From positions 744,001 through 808,000 of the forward strand of contig JAPWKC010000004.1 in assembly GCA_028283725.1 (NCBI GenBank): DNA of 64,000 nt, given 5' to 3'. This document shows positions 43,803-54,219 of the stretch, one piece after another. This stretch comes from Neorhizobium sp. GTDB taxonomy: Bacteria > Pseudomonadota > Alphaproteobacteria > Rhizobiales > Rhizobiaceae. Numbering within the stretch: position 1 is the first letter of the stretch; every line of letters begins with the position of its first letter. Below the pieces are notes generated by a model. That model did not search any database. It had not been told where the DNA came from and was given only the letters and a program-made list of their open reading frames with translations. The translations under genes and the position numbers were made by a program.

Positions 43803-45310
43803 CAGCCCTCGTAATGCGCCCGGACCAATTCGTCCAGCAGCCGTACGCCGAAGCCAGAGCCCCAGGACTGGTTGATCTCGTTCGACGGCGAATTAAGGGC
43901 CGTTGCGGCGATATCGAGATGCGCCCACGGGGTGTCGCCGACATAGCGTTTCAGGAATTGCGCGGCGGTGATCGATCCCGCCTGCCGGCCGCCCGAGTTC
44001 TTCATGTCGGCGAAACGGCTGTCGATCAGCTTGTCGTATTCCTTGCCGAGCGGCATGCGCCACAGCTTTTCGCCTGTGACCTCACCGACGCCTGCAAGTT
44101 CTGTCGCCAGCGTATCGTCATTGGAGAACAGGCCGGCATGGATATTGCCGAGCGCCACGACGATCGCGCCGGTCAGCGTCGCCAGATTGATCATGAAACG
44201 CGGCTTGAAGCGCTCGTTGCAATAATAGAGCGCGTCGGCCAGCACGAGGCGGCCTTCGGCATCGGTATTGATGATCTCGATCGTCTGGCCGGACATGGAG
44301 GTCACGATATCGCCCGGACGCTGGGCGTTGCCATCGGGCATGTTTTCCACGAGGCCGAGAATGCCGATGACGTTGGCCTTCGCCTTGCGGGCCGCAAGCG
44401 CATGCATGAGGCCGGCAACGGCTGCCGCACCACCCATGTCACCCTTCATGTCTTCCATGCCGGCACCCGGCTTGATCGAGATGCCGCCGGTGTCGAAGAC
44501 GACGCCCTTGCCGATGAAAGCGATCGGCTGTTCGCCGGCCTTGCCGCCCTTCCACTGCATGACGGCGAGACGCGGCGGGCGCACCGAGCCCTGAGCCACG
44601 CCCAGAAGCGCGCCCATGCCGAGCGTCGTCATTTCCGTTTCGGTGAGGATTTCCACCTCGACGCCGAGCGTTTCGAGCGCCTTCGCCTTGTCGGCGAATT
44701 CGACCGGGCCGAGAATGTTCGGCGGCAGGTTGACCAGTTCGCGCGCGAGATTGACGCCGCCGGCAATCGCCTCCGATTCGGCAAAGGCCTTCTTGGCAGA
44801 GGCTGCCTCGGCGGTGACGATCGTCACCTTGACGGTCTTTTCCTTGCCGTTTTTCTGGTTGTCCTTCTCGTCGTCATCCTTCTTCTTGGTCTTGTACTGA
44901 TCGAAGGAGTAGGCGCGCAGCAGCATGCCGAGCGCAAAGCCCGCAGCCTCTGCCGCCCCCACGGATGCACCCGGCGCATCGAGGAAGACGGTAAGCTTTT
45001 CCGCCGACTTGACCGCAGCCGCCGCCGTACCGCCGACCTTCAGCCAGTCGAGCGCCTCCATCGACCCCGCCTTGCCGAGACCGATGACGACGAGACGATC
45101 GGCTGCGGAGCCCTCAGGCGCCAGAATATCGAGCGTCGAAAACGCCTTGCCCTTGAATTTCGCAATCCCCGCGGCGCGCGTCACAATATCGGCCGGATCG
45201 GCTTCTGCCGCGCCCGCGGCCTTGGTGTCGCCGGAAAGCTTGAGCTGGACAACGAGGCCGCCGTCGAGGCTGGCAGACTTGGCAAAGGCGATATCGAATA
45301 GGGTGGACAT
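43802..45310 (-). CDS. pepA: Leucyl aminopeptidase
   Basis: A 502-residue M17 metallo-aminopeptidase that removes N-terminal residues from peptides. The metal-binding signature NTDAEGRL lies near residue 350, and the catalytic [19 protein letters not shown] lies near 268. Between the two domains, near residue 145, is a hydrophilic Lys/Asp-rich stretch ([19 protein letters not shown]) that I do not expect in E. coli PepA. The ATG at 45310 begins [12 protein letters not shown]; a longer frame to 45415 is not supported. It is divergent from the PAP2 gene. Confidence 0.94.
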   Translation of the reverse strand: MSTLFDIAFAKSASLDGGLVVQLKLSGDTKAAGAAEADPADIVTRAAGIAKFKGKAFSTLDILAPEGSAADRLVVIGLGKAGSMEALDWLKVGGTAAAAVKSAEKLTVFLDAPGASVGAAEAAGFALGMLLRAYSFDQYKTKKKDDDEKDNQKNGKEKTVKVTIVTAEAASAKKAFAESEAIAGGVNLARELVNLPPNILGPVEFADKAKALETLGVEVEILTETEMTTLGMGALLGVAQGSVRPPRLAVMQWKGGKAGEQPIAFIGKGVVFDTGGISIKPGAGMEDMKGDMGGAAAVAGLMHALAARKAKANVIGILGLVENMPDGNAQRPGDIVTSMSGQTIEIINTDAEGRLVLADALYYCNERFKPRFMINLATLTGAIVVALGNIHAGLFSNDDTLATELAGVGEVTGEKLWRMPLGKEYDKLIDSRFADMKNSGGRQAGSITAAQFLKRYVGDTPWAHLDIAATALNSPSNEINQSWGSGFGVRLLDELVRAHYEG

Positions 45311-45600
45311 TGCTACTCCCGAATGAAGACTTATCGAAACAAAGGCCCGATCTTCACCCTTTCGCTCGTGAAGGCAAGCGTGAAGCGCAGCGCAAATCGT
45401 CTTTGCCGCGTTCAAAACCCATCTCCGGCCCGCGCATTTTCAGTTCCACGTCATTTTGCTGTTGCAGGAGAATGAGACAGGAAAGCCGGTAAGGCCGCGC
45501 GTTCGGACCCATCCCGACAGCCGCATGCCAGACTTGCGTTCCGCCAGAGATATTTTTCCATCGGGCCGCCTTCAGGCGGGAAAGGCTATCGGACCAGACC

Positions 45601-46410
45601 ATGCAAGGCCTTGCTCTCGCGCTTCGTCAAATGCCCGTCCGGCTGCGGCAATCCCAGACACATCTTCGGTTCGTTACCCGCAACTGGGGCCTCTCGGCCA
45701 CGCTCCTGGCCCTCTGGTGCGTTCTGCTCGCGGTGTTTCATTTCTTTCCGGCGATCGACCTTGATACCGCACGGCATTTCTTCACCCGCACCGTCTGCGC
45801 GCCGGGCGCCGCCAACGGCCTGATCTGCGGCCATTTCGCCGATGCCGACGACACGTCGCTGATCATCATCCGCAAATGCCTGTTCTTCCTGCCCGTCGTC
45901 GTCGGGATCGCCATCGTCATCCGGCTGATCGACAATCTGGGCCATCACGGCGCGACCTATTGCCGGGAAACGACGCGTCAATGTTCGGTGGCGCTGATGG
46001 CGCTGGTGGCCGGCCCCTATCTGCTGGTCAACCTCTTCCTGAAGCAGGTCTCGCACCGGCCGCGCCCGTATCAGACCGATCTTTTCGGCGGGCCGCACGC
46101 CTTCACATCGGCGGGCGATTTCACCGGCGCCTGCGCCGGCAACTGCTCGTTCATCTCCGGCGAGGCGTCCGGCAGCGGCTGGCTCGTCTGTCTGATCGTG
46201 CTTCTGCCGAAACCGCTGCGGCTCATTCTGGCGCCACCGATCATCGTGCTGTCACTCATCTCGCCGGCGCTGCGGGTCGGCTTCGGCGGCCATTACGTCT
46301 CCGACGTCGTGCTCGGCTGGCTGTCGTCGCTCGTCATCTACGCGGTGATCGCGGAATGTTTCGAAATGTCACAATCGCGAAGAAAACATTCCTCGCCAAC
46401 AGCTTTGTGA
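45601..46410 (+). CDS. PAP2-type membrane phosphatase, possible lipid A phosphatase
   Basis: A 269-residue membrane protein with about six helices and the PAP2 triad: KQVSHRPRP (KxxxxxxRP), CSFISGEASG in place of the common PSGH, and RVGFGGHYVSD (RxxxxxHxxxD). The SGE variant is what I recall for LpxE/LpxF-like lipid A phosphatases, and the location just before lptF-lptG-lptD fits lipopolysaccharide processing. That assignment is inference; a general undecaprenyl- or phosphatidylglycerol-phosphate phosphatase is possible. Start at 45601 (MQGLALALRQ). Confidence 0.78.
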   Translation: MQGLALALRQMPVRLRQSQTHLRFVTRNWGLSATLLALWCVLLAVFHFFPAIDLDTARHFFTRTVCAPGAANGLICGHFADADDTSLIIIRKCLFFLPVVVGIAIVIRLIDNLGHHGATYCRETTRQCSVALMALVAGPYLLVNLFLKQVSHRPRPYQTDLFGGPHAFTSAGDFTGACAGNCSFISGEASGSGWLVCLIVLLPKPLRLILAPPIIVLSLISPALRVGFGGHYVSDVVLGWLSSLVIYAVIAECFEMSQSRRKHSSPTAL

Positions 46411-46503
46411 GGAAATGCCTGTCGCAAATGCCTTACCGATCGCTTAGATAGGCGCAACGCCATCCCAATCACGATGGCAGAATGGCAATCACGTCGGGCC
46501 GGC

Positions 46504-47688
46504 ATGAAGCTTCTCGAAGTCTATATATTGCGCCGCATCTTTCAGATGTTCATCGTCGCACTCATTCCGGTGCTGACGATCATCTGGACTATTCAGGTGC
46601 TCGGACGCATCAATCTGGTGACCGATACGGGCCAGTCGATGGGCTCGTTCATGCTGCTTGCAAGCTTCATCCTGCCCACTATCGTGCCTGTCGTCATGCC
46701 GTTCGCGCTCGTCATCGGTATCACCCAGACGCTGACGGCGATGAACAGCGATTCGGAATTGCCGGTCATCGACGCAGCCGGCGCAAGCCGCGCGCTGATC
46801 TACAAGCCGGTCATGGTTCTCGCCGTGGCACTTGCGGCAGTCTCGTTCCTGATCACCAATTTCATCGAGCCGCGTTCACGCTTCGGCGCGCGCGAAATGG
46901 TGGCGACCGCCTATGCGGACCTGCTGTCCTCCGTCATCGAGGAAAAGACCTTCCGCAGCATCGAAGACGGACTTTACGTCCAGATCTCCGAACGCCATTC
47001 CGGCCGGGTGCTGAAGGGTCTGTTCGTCGTGGATTACCGCGACCCGAATGTCGACATGATCTATTACGCACGCGAAGGCCTTGTCGATCCAAGCGGCACG
47101 TCGCTGACGATGCGCGACGGCGAAGTGCATCGCAAGGGGCCGGACGGCCGCATCTCGATCGTGAAATTCGCCTCCTATGCCTTCGATCTGTCGTCGATGA
47201 CGAAGTCGGACAATACCAACGGCGCGATCCCGCTCAGCTCCGGCGACCGGACCTTGAGTTTCCTGCTCAATCCCGATCCGACCGATCCGGCCTATGAGCG
47301 GAACCCGGAAAATTTCCGCACGGAGCTGCACCGGCGCCTCTCCGACTGGCTGTTCCCGATCACCTTTGCGCTGATCTCGCTTCTGATTGCCGGCAGCACC
47401 CGCTCGCATCGGCAGGCTCGGCTGCATCCGATGGTCTCGGCGCTGATCATCGCCTTCATTCTGCGCTGGCTCGGGTTTTCGCTCGTCAACCTGACGCAGC
47501 GCAATTCGATGTATGTGCCGCTCGTCTATCTCGTGCCGCTTGCGATCATTGCCGGCTGCGTCCTGATGCTTGCCACCAACCGGCAACTCAAGATGCCGTC
47601 CATCGTCGGGCGAGCCATTTCCGGTGTCATCCGGTTTGTGCAGGTGCGGCTTGCGGGCCTGCGCGGTTCGAAGGGACGTGCCGCATGA
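46504..47688 (+). CDS. lptF: LPS export ABC transporter permease LptF
   Basis: A 394-residue inner-membrane half-permease that with LptG and LptB drives lipopolysaccharide from the inner membrane to the periplasmic bridge. It starts MKLLEVYILRRIFQMF and has six membrane helices, three at each end, around a periplasmic beta-jellyroll. The ATG at 46504 fits homologues better than one at 46474; both have weak ribosome sites. lptG overlaps its end by four bases. Confidence 0.93.
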   Translation: MKLLEVYILRRIFQMFIVALIPVLTIIWTIQVLGRINLVTDTGQSMGSFMLLASFILPTIVPVVMPFALVIGITQTLTAMNSDSELPVIDAAGASRALIYKPVMVLAVALAAVSFLITNFIEPRSRFGAREMVATAYADLLSSVIEEKTFRSIEDGLYVQISERHSGRVLKGLFVVDYRDPNVDMIYYAREGLVDPSGTSLTMRDGEVHRKGPDGRISIVKFASYAFDLSSMTKSDNTNGAIPLSSGDRTLSFLLNPDPTDPAYERNPENFRTELHRRLSDWLFPITFALISLLIAGSTRSHRQARLHPMVSALIIAFILRWLGFSLVNLTQRNSMYVPLVYLVPLAIIAGCVLMLATNRQLKMPSIVGRAISGVIRFVQVRLAGLRGSKGRAA

Positions 47689-48773
47689 TCTTCTCGACAC
47701 TCGGCCGCTATTTCTTCAGGCGCTACATCATTACCGCCATCTGGTTTCTGCTCGGCGTCAGCGGCATCATCTTCCTTGCCGATTTCAGCGAGACCAGCCG
47801 CCGCCTCTCCGGCCTTGCCGGATACAGCGTCGCCGGCGCGCTGGCGATGACGGCGATGCGCGTGCCGCTCATCCTGCAGCAGACCATTCCAACAGTCAGC
47901 CTGTTCATCGGCATGACGGTGCTGATCGCGCTCAACCGCCGCTACGAACTGGTGGTCACGCGCGCTGCCGGTATTTCGGTCTGGCAGTTCACCCTGCCCT
48001 TCGCCGTCGGCGCGTTTCTGATCGGCGTCTTCACGATCAGCGTCCTCAACCCCGCAGCCGCCTGGGGCCAGCGCCAGTCGCAGGCGCTCGAAAGCGCATG
48101 GCGCGAACAGAGCGGCAAGGCGAAGCCGTCGCATTTTCTGCCCTGGATCCGCCAGATCAGCGGGAACGAGGACACAATCATCGGTGGAAAAAGCTATCGC
48201 GACGGCGGCACGATGCTGATCGACGTCGTGGTTTTCCACTTCGACAAGCAGGGCGCCGTGACCATGCGCCAGGATGCCAAGACCGCCAAATTGGAGGATG
48301 GTTACTGGCAGCTTAACGACGTTCTGGAGAATCGCCCCGGCGAAATTCCGGTGCGTCATCCGACGGCGCAGCTTCGTACCAATCTGAAGCAGGAATATAT
48401 CCAGGAGAGCCTGGCGGCCCCGGAAACCGTTGCGTTCTTTGATCTTTCGAGAAAAATCGAGATCAGCAAATCCTTCGGCATATCGACAAAGGCGCTGGAA
48501 ACGCAGTTCCATTCGCTCCTGTCACTGCCGATCCTGCTCGTCGCCATGACACTCATTGCGGCAACAGTATCATTGAAATTCAGTCGCTTCGCCCAGTCTC
48601 GATCAATGATTCTGGGTGGAATAGTTTCCGGCTTCGTGCTTTATGTCGTCACAGTGCTCGTGAAGGCATTCGGAAGCAGCGGAGCGATTCCTCCCTTCGT
48701 CGCTGTCTGGATTCCAGTCATCGTTGCGACGGCGTTGGGTGCGACTATCTTGCTTCATCAGGAGGATGGCTAG
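47685..48773 (+). CDS. lptG: LPS export ABC transporter permease LptG
   Basis: A 362-residue partner of LptF. It starts MIFSTLGRYFFRRYIITAIW, with six helices and a central periplasmic domain; the segment FHSLLSLPILLVAMTLIAAT near residue 270 is the conserved helix after the periplasmic part. It overlaps lptF by ATGA, and its stop overlaps the lptD start (TAGTG), so lptFGD are translated in series. Confidence 0.93.
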   Translation: MIFSTLGRYFFRRYIITAIWFLLGVSGIIFLADFSETSRRLSGLAGYSVAGALAMTAMRVPLILQQTIPTVSLFIGMTVLIALNRRYELVVTRAAGISVWQFTLPFAVGAFLIGVFTISVLNPAAAWGQRQSQALESAWREQSGKAKPSHFLPWIRQISGNEDTIIGGKSYRDGGTMLIDVVVFHFDKQGAVTMRQDAKTAKLEDGYWQLNDVLENRPGEIPVRHPTAQLRTNLKQEYIQESLAAPETVAFFDLSRKIEISKSFGISTKALETQFHSLLSLPILLVAMTLIAATVSLKFSRFAQSRSMILGGIVSGFVLYVVTVLVKAFGSSGAIPPFVAVWIPVIVATALGATILLHQEDG

Positions 48774-51112
48774 TGGCGGTAAATAACCGCAAGAAATTCA
48801 GACGGCTCGCCGCCGCCCTCATGACCAGCGTGTCTGTATGCGTATCAGGCGTTTCCGCAACCACTGCACTCGCGCAGTCTCCCCTGTCGACTATCGGCAA
48901 GGACGACAACGCGAAGATGCTTTTGCGTGCCAATGAACTGGTCTACGACCAGGACCAGCAGATCGTCACCGCCAATGGCGGCGTCCAGATGTATTACAAC
49001 CGCTACCGCATGGTTGCGCAGCGGGTGCAGTATAACCAGAAGACCGGCCATGTGATCGCGTCGGGCAATATCGAGTTCGTCGAGCCCGGCGGCAACAGGG
49101 TCTATGCCGAGCAAATGGACGTGACGAACGACTTCGGTCAGGGTTTCGTCAACACCATCCGTCTCGAGACAACCGACAATACCCGCATGGCTGCCGAGAG
49201 CGCCGAGCGGCAGAGCCAGGACGTCATGGTGCTCAACAACACCGTGTACACCGCCTGCCTGCCCTGTTCGGCCACGCCCGGCAAGGCACCGCTCTGGCAG
49301 GTGAAGGCGCAACGCGTCATCCGTGACGGCCAGACCCATACGATTCGCCTCGAACATGCGCGGTTCGAACTTTTCGGCGCCCCGATCGGCTACCTGCCCT
49401 TCGTCGAAGTGCCGGATGAAACCGTGGAGCGGAAATCCGGCTTCCTGTTTCCGAAGTTCAGCGCCAGCGACAATCTCGGCTTCAGCGCCGGTATTCCTTA
49501 TTATCACGTGTTCTCGCCCAGCATGGATGCGACGATCACGCCGACCTATTATTCGAGCCAGGGCCTTCTGGTTCAGGGCGAGGTGCGCAACCAGTTCGAC
49601 AACGGTTCGCATACGCTGGAATTTGCCGGGATCCATCAGCAGAACCCGAAGAACTTCGATCCGGGCACGAGCGACCGCGACGCCGATACGCGCGCCATGG
49701 TCTCCTCGCATGGCGAGTTCGACATCAACCCGCGCTGGAAATTCGGCTGGAACGGCATGCTCCAGACCGACAACAATTTTGCGCGCACCTACAAGCTCGA
49801 GAATGCCTCGAGCGAGACCTACACGAACGAGATCTATCTGCGCGGCCTCGGTCAGCGGAACTATTTCGATCTGCACGGCTATTATTTCGACATCCAGGAC
49901 GATTCGAAGTCGAGCATCCGCGAACGACAGCAGGCGATCGTCTATCCGTCGTTCGATTATGATTACGTGGCACCGGAGCCGGTCTTCGGCGGCCAGCTGT
50001 CGGTCACGTCGAACCTGACGAACCTGACGCGTCGCCAGTCCGACGCCTATTTCGAGGGTTCCGACTGGCGCTTTCCGGGTCTTTCGGGCGATTACAGCCG
50101 GTTCACCACCGAGGCGGAATGGAAGCGGACATTCACGACGCCGCAGGGCCTGCTGCTGACGCCGATCGTGGCTGCACGCGGCGACGGGCTCTATCATTCC
50201 TTCGACGGCAATCCGTCCGGCTATGACGGCAGCCTGAATTCGAGCGGAACCGACGGTCGCTACATGCTGACGGCCGGGCTCGAAGCCCGCTATCCGTTCC
50301 TCATCGAGGCACCGGGCGGCAGCCATATCATCGAGCCGATCGGCCAGATCTTCGTGCGTCCCGACGAACAGGATGCCGGCGGCCTGCCGAACGAGGACGC
50401 CCAGAGCTTCGTCTACGACGCGACGACCCTGTTCGACCGCGACAAGTTCTCCGGCTTCGACCGGATCGAGGGTGGCACGCGCGCCAATCTCGGCTTCCGC
50501 TATACGGGTTCGCTCAACAACGGCATCGGTCTGCGCGGCATCTTCGGCCAGTCCTACCAGCTCGCCGGCAAAAACTCGTTCGCTTCGGACGATCTCGTCA
50601 GCGCCGGCAACGAATCGGGCCTCGAGACAACGCGGTCCGACTATGTGGCGATGGCCGCCGTCGACCTGCCGCAGGGCTTTACCGTTCAGGGCAACACGCG
50701 CTTCGACGAGAAGACATTCGATCTCAAGCGCACCGATGCCTCGGTCGGCTACACGACACCGCGCGTCAGCGGCAAGCTGATCTACACCAAGGTTTCGGCC
50801 CAGCCGCAATATGGCGACAGCAGCCCGACGGAAGTCCTGAAGAACACGCTGTCGTTCCGCGTCAACGAGAACTGGTCGCTGGCCGGTACCGCAACGTGGG
50901 ACTTCAACAACAACGACGTCATCCGCCGCGGCATCGCCGTCAGCTATGCGGACGAATGCACGATCTTCACCCTTGCCTATACCGACAAGCCGGCCAGCAC
51001 GGATGCTGCCGACTGGACGGTCAGCGCGCGATTGAGCTTCAGAACGCTCGGTGACGTCAATGTCGGATCGACCAAGGACTATACCGACTACACGGAAAGT
51101 TTCCGTGAGTGA
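48773..51112 (+). CDS. lptD: LPS-assembly protein LptD
   Basis: A 779-residue outer-membrane protein that inserts lipopolysaccharide into the outer leaflet. A GTG start at 48773 is followed by a signal peptide (cleavage near ALAQS), an OstA-like N-terminal beta-taco (ANELVYDQDQQIVTANGGVQ) and a large C-terminal barrel. Cys residues in CLPC near 161 and DECT near 730 may form the stabilising disulfides. It is coupled to lptG. An antisense frame of nearly 800 codons runs opposite but is a composition shadow. Confidence 0.94.
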   Translation: MAVNNRKKFRRLAAALMTSVSVCVSGVSATTALAQSPLSTIGKDDNAKMLLRANELVYDQDQQIVTANGGVQMYYNRYRMVAQRVQYNQKTGHVIASGNIEFVEPGGNRVYAEQMDVTNDFGQGFVNTIRLETTDNTRMAAESAERQSQDVMVLNNTVYTACLPCSATPGKAPLWQVKAQRVIRDGQTHTIRLEHARFELFGAPIGYLPFVEVPDETVERKSGFLFPKFSASDNLGFSAGIPYYHVFSPSMDATITPTYYSSQGLLVQGEVRNQFDNGSHTLEFAGIHQQNPKNFDPGTSDRDADTRAMVSSHGEFDINPRWKFGWNGMLQTDNNFARTYKLENASSETYTNEIYLRGLGQRNYFDLHGYYFDIQDDSKSSIRERQQAIVYPSFDYDYVAPEPVFGGQLSVTSNLTNLTRRQSDAYFEGSDWRFPGLSGDYSRFTTEAEWKRTFTTPQGLLLTPIVAARGDGLYHSFDGNPSGYDGSLNSSGTDGRYMLTAGLEARYPFLIEAPGGSHIIEPIGQIFVRPDEQDAGGLPNEDAQSFVYDATTLFDRDKFSGFDRIEGGTRANLGFRYTGSLNNGIGLRGIFGQSYQLAGKNSFASDDLVSAGNESGLETTRSDYVAMAAVDLPQGFTVQGNTRFDEKTFDLKRTDASVGYTTPRVSGKLIYTKVSAQPQYGDSSPTEVLKNTLSFRVNENWSLAGTATWDFNNNDVIRRGIAVSYADECTIFTLAYTDKPASTDAADWTVSARLSFRTLGDVNVGSTKDYTDYTESFRE

Positions 51113-51279
51113 CGGTGGGGGAACCCCCTCCGTCATGGTTTCGCCGCAACGATTGTGCATCGGCAGACAGATCGGCTGAAACGGGTCGCATTCCACGGGC
51201 ATTTGGCCAGAGTGTTTTGGTCACAGGGTTACGGGGACGCCCGGCTGAGAGAGAGCCAGCGGAAAAGGGAATGACTTTC

Positions 51280-52224
51280 ATGTTTGCAGTGAGCGCCACG
51301 CGCAATCTTGCCCTCGGCCTTGCGGCGCTGGCCGCCTCGGCCGTCATCACGCCCATCGGTACGCAGGCTTTCGCGGTGGAAAGCGCGGTCGCGGCCGTCG
51401 TCAACCGCCAGCCGATCACCTCGTCGGACGTGGCGCATCGCGTTGCCTTTTTGCGCCTGCAGCACCAGAAGCCGGATCAGAAAGTCGCGCGCGAACAGCT
51501 TGTCGACGAGATGCTGAAGCGTCAGGAAGTTGCCCGCGTCAGGATGTCGGTCTCGACCGAGGACGTCGACAAGGCCTTCGATCGCTTTGCCGCCGGCAAC
51601 AAGATCAGCACCGCGCAGCTGACCGAGATCCTCAACCGCTCCGGCGTCACCGTCGAGCATTTCAAATCCTATATCGCCGTGCAGATGAGCTGGCCGCGCC
51701 TCGTGCAGGCCCGTTACGGCGGCGGCCGCGGCAAGATGACCAGCCAGGAGCTCGTCACCCGGATGCTTGAAAACAAGCAGAAGCCGGTGACGACCGAATA
51801 TACGCTGCAGCAGGTGATTTTCGTCGTGCCCGCCAACAAGCGCAACGCGATCCTTGCCAAGCGCAAGGCCGAGGCATCGGCCGCACGCGGCAAGTTCCCC
51901 GGTTGTGCCGATTCGCGCACGTTCGCCGCCACCATGCTCGACGTCTCGGTGCGCGACCTCGGCCGCGTGCTGCAGCCCGAACTGCCGGACAACTGGAAGC
52001 CGCTGGTCGAAAAGGCCAAGGGCAATACGACCGAACCGCTCGTGACCGACCGCGGCGTCGAATTCATCGCCATCTGCGACCAGAAGCAGGTGAATGACGA
52101 TGTGGCCGCAGAAGCGGTGTTCCGTGCCGAGGACCTGACCAAGGCCGAAAAGACCGGCCAGGACCCGAACGACAAGAAATATCTCGACGACCTGCGCAGC
52201 AAGGCGCAGATCGAATTCCCGTAA
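51280..52224 (+). CDS. SurA-like periplasmic chaperone/peptidyl-prolyl isomerase
   Basis: A 314-residue exported protein resembling SurA. The signal peptide ends near TQAFAVES, followed by the SurA-type helical N-domain ([20 protein letters not shown]) and a divergent parvulin-like domain ([12 protein letters not shown]). It is shorter than E. coli SurA and appears to have one parvulin-like repeat at most. Outer-membrane proteins such as LptD, encoded just before it, are natural clients. The ATG at 51280 has AAAGGGA at nine bases; an ATG at 51271 sits too close to it. Confidence 0.82.
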   Translation: MFAVSATRNLALGLAALAASAVITPIGTQAFAVESAVAAVVNRQPITSSDVAHRVAFLRLQHQKPDQKVAREQLVDEMLKRQEVARVRMSVSTEDVDKAFDRFAAGNKISTAQLTEILNRSGVTVEHFKSYIAVQMSWPRLVQARYGGGRGKMTSQELVTRMLENKQKPVTTEYTLQQVIFVVPANKRNAILAKRKAEASAARGKFPGCADSRTFAATMLDVSVRDLGRVLQPELPDNWKPLVEKAKGNTTEPLVTDRGVEFIAICDQKQVNDDVAAEAVFRAEDLTKAEKTGQDPNDKKYLDDLRSKAQIEFP

Positions 52225-52247
52225 ACACACCCGGAGCCATCGCGCGA

Positions 52248-53285
52248 ATGCCTGTCGATCGTCCGCTTGCCCTCACCCAGGGCGATCCTGCAGGTATAGG
52301 CCCTGAGATCACGCTTGCCGCCTGGCTTCAACGCCAGGCGCTTTCGCTTCCCGGCTTCCTCTTCATCGGCGATCCGGCAATGCTTGCCGCGCGCGCCAAG
52401 CGCATCGGCCTTGATGTGCCGATTGCAGAATGCGGACCGGACGAGGCACTTTCGACCTTCGGCACCGTCCTTCCCGTCCTGCCTGTCAAAAATGCCGGCG
52501 ATGCGGCAGCCCTTGCCGTTCCCGGCGAGCCGCATGTGGCGAGCGCGCAGGGAACGATCGGCGCAATCGAGACGGCCGTCGCGCTGACGCTTTCGGGTCA
52601 AACAGCAGCCGTCGTCACCAATCCGATCGCCAAGTCGGTGCTCTATCAGGCCGGGTTCGGCTTTCCGGGCCATACGGAGTTTCTGGCGGATCTCGCCGAA
52701 AAACACACCGGCCGGAAGGTGCTTCCGGTCATGCTGCTTGCAGGGCCGAAGCTGCGCGCGATCCCCGTGACGATCCATATCCCCGTCAAGGATGTGCCTG
52801 AAGCGCTGACGCAGGAGCTGATCGAAGAGACCTGCCGGATCACCCATCACGATCTGAAGACCCGTTTCGGCATCGAGCAGCCGCGGCTGGCCGTCGCCGG
52901 CCTCAACCCGCATGCGGGCGAAGATGGTGCGATCGGCAGCGAGGACCGGGATATCATTCATCCGGCGATCGTGGCGCTTCGGCAGGAGGGCATCAACGCC
53001 TTCGGGCCGCTGCCCGCCGACACGATGTTTCATGACGAGGCGCGCAGCCGTTATGACGTGGCGATCTGCATGTATCACGATCAGGCATTGATCCCGGCCA
53101 AGGCGCTCGGCTTCGACACCTCCGTCAACGTGACGCTCGGCCTGCCCTTCATTCGCACCTCGCCCGACCACGGCACGGCCTTCGGCATTGCCGGCCAGGG
53201 TGTGGCGCGCGCAACGAGCCTTGTCGAAGCCATTCGACTGGCTGGCGATCTGGCTGGCGATCTGGCCGGGAAGGTAAAAGTCTGA
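52248..53285 (+). CDS. pdxA: 4-hydroxythreonine-4-phosphate dehydrogenase
   Basis: A 345-residue NAD-dependent enzyme of pyridoxal-phosphate synthesis (DXP-dependent route). Motifs: [12 protein letters not shown] at the start, [11 protein letters not shown] near residue 123, [12 protein letters not shown] near 139, LNPHAGEDG near 218, and [12 protein letters not shown] near 273. The C-terminus ends in a short duplicated [15 protein letters not shown]. Its TGA shares a base with the rsmA start. pdxA next to surA and rsmA is a widespread gene order. Confidence 0.95.
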   Translation: MPVDRPLALTQGDPAGIGPEITLAAWLQRQALSLPGFLFIGDPAMLAARAKRIGLDVPIAECGPDEALSTFGTVLPVLPVKNAGDAAALAVPGEPHVASAQGTIGAIETAVALTLSGQTAAVVTNPIAKSVLYQAGFGFPGHTEFLADLAEKHTGRKVLPVMLLAGPKLRAIPVTIHIPVKDVPEALTQELIEETCRITHHDLKTRFGIEQPRLAVAGLNPHAGEDGAIGSEDRDIIHPAIVALRQEGINAFGPLPADTMFHDEARSRYDVAICMYHDQALIPAKALGFDTSVNVTLGLPFIRTSPDHGTAFGIAGQGVARATSLVEAIRLAGDLAGDLAGKVKV

Positions 53286-54130
53286 TGGCGACGCTCGACG
53301 GTCTTCCGCCTCTGCGCGAGGTGATCCAGCGCCATGGCCTCGATGCCAAGAAGTCACTCGGCCAGAACTTTCTCTTCGACCTGAACCTCACCCAGAAGAT
53401 CGCCCGTTCGGCGGGTTCTCTGGAGGGCGTCACCGTGTTCGAGGTCGGCCCCGGCCCCGGCGGCCTGACGCGTTCCATTCTGGCGCTTGGCGCAAAGAAG
53501 GTCGTCGCCATCGAGCGCGATGCCCGCGCGCTGCCGGTTCTTTCAGAAGTTTCCGATTTCTATCCGGGCCGTCTCGAGGTGATCGAGGGCGATGCGCTGA
53601 AGACCGATTTTGCAGCCCTTGCCGCCGAAAAGGCCGAGGGCGGGCCGGTCAAGATCATTGCGAACCTGCCCTATAATATCGGCACGCAGCTCCTCATCAA
53701 CTGGCTTCTGCCCGAAAACGGCCAGTGGCCGCCCTTCTACGAAAGCCTGACGCTGATGTTCCAGCGGGAAGTCGGCCTGCGCATCGTCGCGCAGCAGGAC
53801 GACGACCATTACGGACGGCTCGGCGTTCTCTGCGGTTGGCGCACCGATGCCCATATGATGTTCGACGTCCCACCGCAGGCCTTTTCGCCGCCGCCGAAGG
53901 TGACGTCTTCCGTCGTCCACCTGACGCCTAAGGCAAATCCCCTGCCCTGCGACGTCGCCAAGCTCGAACGTATCACGCTTGCAGCCTTCGGCCAGCGCCG
54001 CAAGATGCTGCGCCAGAGCCTCAAGCCGGTCGGCGGCGAGGCCTTGCTTGCCAAGGCGGATATCGACCCGCAGCGACGCGCCGAAACGCTCTCCATCGAA
54101 GAGTTCGTGCGGCTGGCGAATTGCCTGTAA
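53285..54130 (+). CDS. rsmA: 16S rRNA (adenine1518/1519-N6)-dimethyltransferase
   Basis: A 281-residue SAM-dependent enzyme (KsgA) that dimethylates two adenines in the 3' end of 16S rRNA during 30S maturation. The SAM motif [10 protein letters not shown] lies near residue 56, the catalytic NLPYNIGT near 124, and FQREVGLR near 158. It starts [19 protein letters not shown], and KKSLGQNFL follows near residue 21. The start overlaps pdxA by TGATG. Confidence 0.95.
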   Translation: MATLDGLPPLREVIQRHGLDAKKSLGQNFLFDLNLTQKIARSAGSLEGVTVFEVGPGPGGLTRSILALGAKKVVAIERDARALPVLSEVSDFYPGRLEVIEGDALKTDFAALAAEKAEGGPVKIIANLPYNIGTQLLINWLLPENGQWPPFYESLTLMFQREVGLRIVAQQDDDHYGRLGVLCGWRTDAHMMFDVPPQAFSPPPKVTSSVVHLTPKANPLPCDVAKLERITLAAFGQRRKMLRQSLKPVGGEALLAKADIDPQRRAETLSIEEFVRLANCL

Positions 54131-54219
54131 AGACATGCAGGAATGCACGTATGCAACCAATAGTTGACAATCAGTCACATTAATGGTGAGCTAACTGCCA
54201 TCGTCCCTTGGAGGCAGAT

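Noticed and set aside
45354..45602. Small minus-strand gene between pepA and PAP2 gene
   Set aside because: No ribosome site and no family likeness; lies in the divergent promoter region.
48845..51202. Long antisense open frame opposite lptD
   Set aside because: Same cause; lptD has signal peptide, family motifs and operon overlap, whereas the antisense product has none.
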